From NCBI RefSeq assembly GCF_037442045.1, contig NZ_JBBIRC010000057.1, forward strand, positions 1 to 6,990: a stretch of 6,990 nt of DNA, given 5' to 3'. The stretch is from Ferroplasma sp037442045. GTDB taxonomy: Archaea; Thermoplasmatota; Thermoplasmata; Thermoplasmatales; Thermoplasmataceae. Below, piece by piece: positions 1 to 4,708 of the stretch. The translations under genes were made by a program, and so were the position numbers. Under the pieces are notes generated by a model. That model saw only the letters and a program-made list of their open reading frames with translations, ran no database searches and had not been told where the DNA came from. Numbering within the stretch: the stretch's first letter is position 1; each line of letters opens with the position of its first letter.

Positions 1-429
1 ATGGATTCAGCAGTTATCAGAGGAGATGAAAATGAAATAAAGATAGGAGATGACAGCAACATACAGGACAATGCAACAATACATGTAAACCTTGAATACG
101 GGACATATATAGGAAAAAACGTTTCAATAGGCCATAATGCCATAGTCCATGGCGCAACCGTCGATGATGATGTGCTTATAGGGATGGGTGCAATAGTTTT
201 AAACAATGCACACTTGAGATCAGGAACTGTTGTTGCTGCCGGTGCTGTAATACCTGAAAATTTTGAATCAGAAGGAAACTGCATGATTGCAGGTATACCG
301 GGAAAGGTGAAAAGGACTGGAGAACATTATTTTACAATGGCACATTTAAATTCTTTAGAATACTTAAAGCTGAATGAGGAATTCAGGGATGGAAAATATC
401 AAATTTTAAAAGGAAATATGCATGAATAA
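1..429 (+). CDS. Gamma-carbonic anhydrase-like hexapeptide-repeat protein (5' partial)
   Basis: This is a left-handed beta-helix protein of the gamma-carbonic anhydrase/PaaY/YrdA family, probably a trimeric, metal-binding cytosolic protein. The 142 visible residues show the family landmarks: RGD at 7-9, NIQD with Gln22, and the three putative metal-binding histidines His28, His45 and His50 (ATIH, then GHNAIVH). Hexapeptide-type repeats follow, with the usual closing GIPGKVKR near residues 98-105 and a helical tail. In relatives about 20-30 residues precede RGD, often ending in a Trp-containing turn. The ATG at base 1 is therefore probably an internal Met, and the gene is cut by the window edge. 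Its stop overlaps the start of cobS by 8 bases, so the two are likely co-transcribed. The metal-binding residues are complete, so carbonic anhydrase activity is possible, but many family members have other or unknown activities; no substrate can be inferred. The family call is firm, the reaction is not. Confidence 0.85.
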   Translation: MDSAVIRGDENEIKIGDDSNIQDNATIHVNLEYGTYIGKNVSIGHNAIVHGATVDDDVLIGMGAIVLNNAHLRSGTVVAAGAVIPENFESEGNCMIAGIPGKVKRTGEHYFTMAHLNSLEYLKLNEEFRDGKYQILKGNMHE

Positions 430-1168
430 ATATATTAAAGGCATGGCATCTGCATTCTCATTTTTTACTGTAATACCTTTGAGGGGAAATTATGAAATAA
501 ATAGTTATACAATGTATTACATAACATTTACAGGGCTTGCTGTGGGCCTGATTGCAGCCATACCATATTACTTCATAAGCAATTATAGCAGTATTGCGGC
601 TTCTGCTGTGGCAGTTTCAATAATTATTTTATTATACGGCTTCAATCACTTTGATTCCATAATGGATTTCGGAGACTCTGTAATGGTTCGGGGAAAGGAA
701 GAAAAACAGAGAGTTATAAAGGACAAATACACTGGCTCAGGGGGAACAGGCTTGGCCTTTGTAGTATATATAACTTCAATTGCATTCCTGACATATTTTA
801 GCCCATTAGAAGGATTCTTTACAATCATTTCCGGAGAAATAGTATCAAAATATGCAACAATGATCTCAATGTACAGATCAAAACCCTTCGGTGAAGGCCT
901 TGGGAAGATTTTTATTGAGAAAATCAATAAGAATGCCATAATTTTGAATATTATCCCATTAATTCTGGCATTTGCATTTAACTTATATAATATGGCAATA
1001 GCATTTATTGTTATAATTCTTGCTTATCTATTAAAATCAACAATGGAAAAACACTACGGTGGAATAAATGGAGATTTAATAGGAAGTACCGGTGAAATAT
1101 CCAGGCTTCTTTTTTATATAATATCATTTATATTTATTGCATTAAAATTAAACCTGTTTCTTCTTTGA
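422..1168 (+). CDS. cobS: Adenosylcobinamide-GDP ribazoletransferase (cobalamin synthase)
   Basis: CobS joins adenosylcobinamide-GDP to alpha-ribazole (or its phosphate) in the membrane, closing the nucleotide loop of adenosylcobalamin. The 248 residues match the usual family length of about 250. The N-terminus has the FSFFTVIPL pattern (12-20). The key acidic motif GFNHFDSIMDFGDS lies at 73-86, with His76, Asp78, Asp82 and Asp85 corresponding to the GGLHLDGLADTADG pattern of the family. Next comes KDKYTGSGGTG (100-110), the counterpart of KDSRIGxxG. The C-terminal GGINGDLIGSTGEIS (213-227) is the second conserved block. Hydrophobic segments near 33-52, 57-72, 110-126, 170-204 and 228-247 fit a polytopic membrane protein. 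The ATG at 422 is favoured because it overlaps the upstream stop and has a weak AGGAA ribosome site at 411-415. No other cobalamin gene is visible here. The 3' end overlaps the facing gene by 21 bases. Confidence 0.93.
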   Translation: MNKYIKGMASAFSFFTVIPLRGNYEINSYTMYYITFTGLAVGLIAAIPYYFISNYSSIAASAVAVSIIILLYGFNHFDSIMDFGDSVMVRGKEEKQRVIKDKYTGSGGTGLAFVVYITSIAFLTYFSPLEGFFTIISGEIVSKYATMISMYRSKPFGEGLGKIFIEKINKNAIILNIIPLILAFAFNLYNMAIAFIVIILAYLLKSTMEKHYGGINGDLIGSTGEISRLLFYIISFIFIALKLNLFLL

Positions 1169-1534
1169 TTTTGTTGAAATCATCTGGTCGTATTTAATAG
1201 AATACTTAATCTTTTTATTCCTTATTTCATGCGCCACTTTTTCTGTTAATTCTTCTATTTCTTCTGACATAATATTCCTGTAAATGGTTAATTCCTTCCT
1301 ATCCTGTGGAAAAATCATTTTAAACCTTGTATTTTCTCTTCTGTATCCAAAGGGCTTTTTATTTTTCCTCATCTCTTCCATATTTAATTCTAATAGTATA
1401 TCGTCAAATTGCTTTTCCTCTGGATTTAATTTTGATTCACTTTCTACTATTTCCCACATATCCGGAAAGTATTTTTCAAGATCTTTCCATTGAAAGTTGT
1501 TCTCAAATATGATATGCCCGCTGTAATTTTTCAC
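1148..1534 (-). CDS. Small charged protein of unknown function, facing cobS
   Basis: I do not recognise this 128-residue protein. It is soluble and rich in Glu, Lys and aromatic residues, with no signal peptide or membrane segment. The first 25 residues mix beta-like and aromatic stretches (GHIIFENNFQW). The middle is acidic (residues 30-55), then comes GYRRENTRFKMIFP (63-76), and the last third is a charged helix ending in a lysine-rich tail (STKSKKKQV). No cysteines or catalytic-looking motif are present. The start is GTG at 1534-1532: an ATG two bases upstream in another frame meets TGA at once, and in-frame sequence before the GTG holds no ATG, GTG or TTG before a stop at 1561-1559. The next in-frame ATG would remove 25 residues. 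It runs opposite to cobS with overlapping 3' ends and diverges from the ArsR-type gene. The protein-like composition supports a real gene, but overlapping short frames on the plus strand mean this is not certain. Confidence 0.6.
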   Translation of the reverse strand: MKNYSGHIIFENNFQWKDLEKYFPDMWEIVESESKLNPEEKQFDDILLELNMEEMRKNKKPFGYRRENTRFKMIFPQDRKELTIYRNIMSEEIEELTEKVAHEIRNKKIKYSIKYDQMISTKSKKKQV

Positions 1535-1542
1535 ATATGTTG

Positions 1543-1572
1543 ATATATAGATAATACATTAAGTTTTTCTTT
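1543..1572 (-). promoter_or_regulatory. Possible promoter of the small charged-protein gene
   Basis: Read on the minus strand, a purine-rich GAAAAA at about 1569-1564 (BRE-like) precedes CTTAATGTAT, centred about 26 bases before the GTG start at 1534, which would give a leaderless message. The match to an archaeal TATA box is weak. A better TATAAAAT-type string lies further upstream at about 1590-1600 and would give a leader of some 30 bases instead. Confidence 0.3.
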
Positions 1573-1578
1573 GCACTT

Positions 1579-1598
1579 AGAAATTATTATATTTTATA
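1579..1598 (+). promoter_or_regulatory. Archaeal BRE/TATA promoter of the ArsR-type/trm56 operon
   Basis: The sequence AGAAA (1579-1583) followed by TTATTATATTTTATA (1584-1598) resembles a BRE plus TATA box. Its centre is near 1590, about 26 bases before the ATG at 1616. That spacing places the transcription start at or next to the A of the start codon, so the message is probably leaderless, in line with the absence of a Shine-Dalgarno sequence upstream of 1616. The facing gene's promoter must lie in the same 81-base gap. Confidence 0.55.
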
Positions 1599-1615
1599 GT
1601 GTAATACTGTATTGA

Positions 1616-2116
1616 ATGGTTAACAGGATTAAAGTTATAAATGATGTTGGGGAACTGGTTACTATATTCCATGCCGCTGACACAGAAGTAAAACGAAAGC
1701 TGCTCCTTGACCTTTCCACAGGCTGGGTAACAATGCCGCAGATCGATGAGAAATATGGCACTGAGGGTAAAAAATCACTGCTTTACCTGGATAAAATACG
1801 AATGATAGAAAGCCAGTGGATTACAGGCAATAAAGGCCCGGAAAAAGCATATCATACATATTATACAAACGTTCAGATTAATTTAATTGGATCAATGTCA
1901 GATTTATCAGATATAATATTTGCAACAACGTTGAATGATGAACAGCTTCAGGATTACGAAGGGAAGATCACGGGCATGATGGTCAATGGTGGTGTATTTG
2001 TTGGTGACGTTGCAGATTCACTGAAAATTTCCCAGACACTTTTAAAGGGAATAGTAAACAGATCATCTATTCTAACCATTAAAGGATATAAAATAGAACT
2101 GGTAAATGGCGCATGA
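1616..2116 (+). CDS. ArsR-type winged-helix transcriptional regulator, archaeal two-HTH form
   Basis: This is probably a cytosolic DNA-binding regulator of 166 residues. Residues 12-85 form an ArsR-type winged helix: an amphipathic helix (GELVTIFHAADTEVKRKLLLDL), the TGWVTMPQIDEKYG turn (35-48), a recognition helix KKSLLYLDKIRMIESQW (52-68) and a wing with aromatic strands (KAYHTYYTNVQINL). A linker follows, and then a second helix-turn-helix-like unit at about 126-152 (GVFVGDVADSLKISQTLLKGIVNRS) ending in LTIKGYKIEL. From memory, this two-part layout occurs in archaeal predicted ArsR-family regulators. There is no cysteine pair of the metal-sensing ArsR type; in fact the protein has no cysteine at all, so metal sensing in the classical way is unlikely. 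Its stop overlaps the start of trm56 through ATGA, so both are made from one message. The regulated genes cannot be told from the sequence. Confidence 0.75.
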   Translation: MVNRIKVINDVGELVTIFHAADTEVKRKLLLDLSTGWVTMPQIDEKYGTEGKKSLLYLDKIRMIESQWITGNKGPEKAYHTYYTNVQINLIGSMSDLSDIIFATTLNDEQLQDYEGKITGMMVNGGVFVGDVADSLKISQTLLKGIVNRSSILTIKGYKIELVNGA

Positions 2117-3150
2117 TTACAGTAATAAGAATCGGGCACAGGCCGTTCAGGGACAAAAGAATTACGACACATGTTGCACTTGTTGCAAGAACTTTTGGCG
2201 CAGACAATATACTTGTTGATGAAAAAGATGAGACTTTAGAAGAAACTGTAAATAAAGTTACAGAGAACTTTGGCGGGAATTTTTCAATTAAATCCGGAAT
2301 TAACTGGAAAAAGGAATTTAAGGATTTTAAAGGAGTTAAAGTAAATTTATCAATGTATGGAATTAATGTTGATGATAGAATTGGTGAGATTAAGGAAGCT
2401 GCAATGGATAAGGATATGATTATACTTGTTGGTGCCGAGAAAGTACCAATCGATGCATACAATATTGCAGATTACAATATTGCAATCGGGAACCAGCCAC
2501 ACAGTGAGGTTTCTGCACTTGCAATATTCCTTGACCGCTTTTATGGCGGAAAAGAATTAAGAAAAAAATATGAGGGAAAAATGAATGTCATTCCCATGGA
2601 TCATGGAAAACTTGTAAAATTTATTCCTGATGAACAGCAATGCATGAAAATTTTATATGAAGAAAAAGCAAATGAAAGAATTATTGATCATGTAACAACT
2701 GTTTATAAACTGGCAATGGCAATTGGAAATTATGCCCATGCTGATATGAAATTAATACAGGCAGGTTCACTGCTTCATGACATTGGAAGGACAAAAACAA
2801 ATGGCATTGGCCATGCAGTAGCCGGTGCAGATATTCTCAGGGAAAAGAATATTGATGAGGCTGTTGTAAAAATAGTTGAAAAGCATACAGGGGCAGGCAT
2901 ACTTCCGGATGAAGCCAGAAGCATGGGGCTTCCTGATCGTGATTATATACCGGAAACGCTGGAAGAAAAAATAGTAGCACAGGCAGATAATCTTGTATCG
3001 GGCAAAAAAATAGTAACTTTAAACGATACAGTAGAAAGATATGAATTGAAAGGATTAAAGGAACCTGCTGAAAGGATTAAAAAACTGCATAAGGAACTTT
3101 CTGAAATTTGCGGAAAGGACCTGGATGAAATCGCAAAAGAAGTGCAATAA
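2113..3150 (+). CDS. trm56: tRNA (cytidine(56)-2'-O)-methyltransferase fused to an HD domain
   Basis: The N-terminal half (about 1-175) is the archaeal SPOUT methylase Trm56, which methylates the 2'-hydroxyl of C56 in the T-loop of tRNA using AdoMet. Signatures are IRIGHRPFRDKRITTHV (5-21), the strand ILVGAEKVP (104-112) and the knot loop IAIGNQPHSEVSALAIFLDRF (123-143). The C-terminal half (about 180-345) is an HD-type phosphohydrolase domain with His193, the pair His222-Asp223 in LLHDIGRTKT, His234, His258 and Asp292 in AQADNL. All the metal ligands of an active HD enzyme therefore appear present. This half resembles a protein that stands alone in other archaea (the archaeal HDIG family TIGR00295, from memory). 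Stand-alone Trm56 is about 180-200 residues, so 345 residues reflects the fusion. The start is fixed by the ATGA overlap with the ArsR-type gene. The substrate of the HD half is unknown; a link to tRNA or nucleotide turnover is only a guess. Confidence 0.93.
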   Translation: MITVIRIGHRPFRDKRITTHVALVARTFGADNILVDEKDETLEETVNKVTENFGGNFSIKSGINWKKEFKDFKGVKVNLSMYGINVDDRIGEIKEAAMDKDMIILVGAEKVPIDAYNIADYNIAIGNQPHSEVSALAIFLDRFYGGKELRKKYEGKMNVIPMDHGKLVKFIPDEQQCMKILYEEKANERIIDHVTTVYKLAMAIGNYAHADMKLIQAGSLLHDIGRTKTNGIGHAVAGADILREKNIDEAVVKIVEKHTGAGILPDEARSMGLPDRDYIPETLEEKIVAQADNLVSGKKIVTLNDTVERYELKGLKEPAERIKKLHKELSEICGKDLDEIAKEVQ

Positions 3151-3371
3151 AAATATTTTATATTTTTATAAGGAAAGAGAAATGGGAAGCATTGATCTTT
3201 ATTCATAACGATTTCAAAGTTACGTAATAAGGATGGTTGCAATGGGATTATAATTTTTAGATCCGATGCTTCTATTTAAAGTGATATTTTTATTATATTG
3301 CCCTTAAATGTAAGGAAATAAGTTTTATCTGTTAAATAATTCAATACTAAAAAGCAATTCTGCCCTAATGA
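3151..3371. other. Gene-free gap between trm56 and the HEPN cassette
   Basis: This 221-base stretch separates two convergent transcription units. I see no reading frame of protein-like quality, no tRNA and no clear repeat. Short thymine runs that could end transcription, as is usual in archaea, are TTTTT at 3163-3167 for trm56 on the plus strand, and on the minus strand the complement of AAAAA at 3349-3353 for the HEPN gene. Both are short and unsupported by a hairpin. Confidence 0.4.
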
Positions 3372-3800
3372 TTATTTATTAAGGTTTAATCTGCCAAGAA
3401 TTTCTTTTGTATTTTGGGCAACAATTATTGAAGCTTCAGCTTCCTCTTCTATATTATTTATACAGCCATCATAATCAGCCATGTTTCTTACAATCCTTAG
3501 CCTCGTGAGATTTTCACTAATTTCAATTAAATCTTTTCGAATTTCTTCATTATCGTTTTTCATTGATAATTCTTCAAATGCGTCGCAAATTTCTCGATGC
3601 ACATCAGCAGTTTTTTTAAAATGTCGCCCATAGGTTTCCAGATAATTCTTACTATAATGAAATATGAAATAATAGGACCTGCTGATCGAGCTTCTATAAA
3701 TGGCTTCTTCCAGACTGCATTTTTCCCTTAATTTAAATTCTTGAACGTTTTTTTTAAGCTCAATAGCCAGAGTTAAATAATCTTCCCACTCAAAAGTCAT
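3372..3800 (-). CDS. HEPN-domain protein (UPF0332-like), last gene of a three-gene cassette
   Basis: This is an all-helical protein of 142 residues with the HEPN fold. The N-terminus TFEWEDYLTLAIEL is followed by SISRSYYFIFHYSKNYLE (38-55), the typical SRAYYAxFHxA helix. Then comes HREICDAFEEL (68-78) and finally LRIVRNMADYD (101-111), the R-x-x-ADYD ending of this subgroup. In the ribonuclease form of HEPN the motif is R-x4-6-H. Here the position five after Arg105 is Tyr110, so the catalytic histidine is absent, as in other ADYD-type members, and nuclease activity cannot be assumed. HEPN proteins often act in toxin-antitoxin, defence or RNA-processing pairs. The start is fixed by an ATGA overlap (3797-3800) with the gene before it, so the two products are probably made together and may bind each other. 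The fold call is firm, the function unknown. Confidence 0.82.
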   Translation of the reverse strand: MTFEWEDYLTLAIELKKNVQEFKLREKCSLEEAIYRSSISRSYYFIFHYSKNYLETYGRHFKKTADVHREICDAFEELSMKNDNEEIRKDLIEISENLTRLRIVRNMADYDGCINNIEEEAEASIIVAQNTKEILGRLNLNK

Positions 3801-4291
3801 TCATATTCTACTCCTATAACAAGTTTGTTCTTTGTATTTGGCTTAATTCCCAGCCACCATTCATAGTCGAATTTTTTTAGCAAATTTATTGCTTTAGCTG
3901 GGGTTTCTTCAGTATATATTTTCAAGTAGAGAAATTTAAAATCTGTTATACTTTCCGGGTCGTTTTCAACTGATATTTCCAGCCTTCGATCTTTAAAGAT
4001 ACCATTAATTATACCTGAGCTTTCTTTAATAATGTCCAGTAGAAATGGATTTCCACTAATGAAGTATTTAACTTCCAATTTGTCTTTAAATTTTATATAT
4101 TTCTCAAGCTCTTCAATTTTTTTATTAAATAAGGCAGATTTTATAGTTTTATGATATTTATTGAAATGCATATTATTCTTCATTTGATGTTCTGGTGTTG
4201 AATATTGAAAATTTAATTTGTTGTGATTATTTTTCTGGAGAATCGAAATATCACCCAATTGACTAAAGGTTTGTTCCATCATTTTTATCAC
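3797..4291 (-). CDS. HEPN-partner protein of unknown function with FDYEWWL segment
   Basis: The protein has 164 residues and no named domain known to me. The first 55 residues are polar and Asn/His-rich, probably flexible. Residues 56-75 form a charged helix. From GNPFLLDIIKESSGIINGIF (80-99) onward it looks like an alpha/beta domain: RLEISVENDPESITDFKFLYLKIYT, a helix PAKAINLLKKF, then DYEWWLGIK and a last strand KLVIGVEYE. I recall a similar C-terminal pattern (NPFLLE, DPE, FDEEWWL) in unnamed bacterial and archaeal proteins encoded directly before HEPN genes; this could not be checked. The start is taken as GTG at 4291-4289, which forms a GTGA overlap with the stop of the preceding frame. 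ATG at 4282 or 4279 would be only 3-4 residues shorter. Its stop overlaps the HEPN start. An antitoxin-like or substrate-recognition partner of the HEPN protein is inferred from context only. Confidence 0.72.
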   Translation of the reverse strand: MIKMMEQTFSQLGDISILQKNNHNKLNFQYSTPEHQMKNNMHFNKYHKTIKSALFNKKIEELEKYIKFKDKLEVKYFISGNPFLLDIIKESSGIINGIFKDRRLEISVENDPESITDFKFLYLKIYTEETPAKAINLLKKFDYEWWLGIKPNTKNKLVIGVEYE

Positions 4292-4596
4292 TTTTTAATA
4301 TATATTTCTCCCTTTTCATTAATTTCCATATGCCATGCGCTCCCAAGATAATATTCTTTAGATATATCAAGAGGAACCATTAACTGAATCATATTAGTAT
4401 AAGTTTCCGATGTTATAGGAGAATCGTTATCCTCTATTCTTTCCTTAATTTCGTCGGTCATAGAAACAGGAGTTCCAAAGGTAATCTGTGCAACGATGTT
4501 ACCAGTGGCTATATCAGTTACTCGTTGTATTGCAATAACCTGAATATTTTTACTTTCATTATTTTTTATTTTCCCACCAGTTAATTTATATAAAAG
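4288..4596 (-). pseudogene. First cassette gene, no in-frame start codon; possible frameshift at its 5' end
   Basis: An open frame of 102 codons on the minus strand runs from the codon after TAG (4599-4597) to TGA at 4290-4288. It encodes a protein-like sequence: NIQVIAIQRVTDIATGNIVA, a charged middle (TDEIKERIEDNDSP), MIQLMVPLDIS, and the ending YYLGSAWHMEINEKGEIYIKK. It contains no ATG, GTG or TTG before the Met at about 4459, which would leave only 57 residues. An ATG at 4559-4557 sits where a leaderless start is expected, but its frame gives a 13-residue peptide and stops. Adding one A in the A5 run at 4552-4547 would join this ATG to the long frame as MKVKNIQVIAIQRV, giving about 91 residues. 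It may be a mutated gene, a sequence error, recoding or a non-AUG start. The GTGA overlap with the next gene argues that the long frame is, or recently was, translated. I do not recognise the family; no catalytic motif is evident. Confidence 0.6.
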
Positions 4597-4600
4597 CTAT
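4585..4600 (-). promoter_or_regulatory. TATA-box promoter of the HEPN cassette
   Basis: On the minus strand ATAGCTTTTATATAAA contains a good archaeal TATA box (TTTATATAA, about 4594-4586). Its centre near 4590 predicts transcription starting near 4564, five bases before the ATG at 4559-4557. This makes the cassette an independent unit of three genes, and points to that ATG as the intended start of the first one. Confidence 0.55.
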
Positions 4601-4708
4601 ATTTAAACATAACTCATGATAATTTTATAGCCAAATGTAAAACATTGAGAAGGCTTCCAAAGACAGGTTATTATCGGGCAATGTGTTTGGCAAATTAGTA
4701 GATTATAG

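Noticed and set aside
646..939. 97-codon minus-strand frame inside cobS
   Set aside because: It lies wholly antisense to conserved CobS motifs and has no protein-like pattern of its own; an antisense shadow.
430..1168. Cobalamin riboswitch near cobS
   Set aside because: cobS overlaps the preceding gene, leaving no leader in which a riboswitch could lie; any control element would be before base 1.
1284..1512. Two plus-strand frames of 69 and 61 codons opposite the 128-residue gene
   Set aside because: They are Phe/Ser/Leu-rich, as expected from the complement of Lys/Glu codons, and have no promoter or partner gene.
1954..2462. Two minus-strand frames of 72 and 127 codons across the ArsR-type/trm56 junction
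   Set aside because: They are antisense to clearly conserved genes and have low-complexity Ser/Ile/Leu content.
2943..3242. 99-codon minus-strand frame over the trm56 3' end and gap
   Set aside because: Most of it is antisense to the HD domain, and the part in the gap has no recognisable features; no case for a real gene.
3151..3371. Possible small RNA or tiny gene in the trm56/HEPN gap
   Set aside because: The only frames begin at ATGs near 3182 and 3242 and stop within eight codons, and no stable hairpin or promoter facing into an otherwise unused stretch is convincing.
4517..4559. 13-residue leaderless peptide (MKVKIFRLLQYNE) at the head of the cassette as a regulatory leader
   Set aside because: It would be a short upstream frame of unknown use; the simpler reading is that its ATG belongs to the long frame and a single base separates them. 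It is kept only as part of the frameshift finding.
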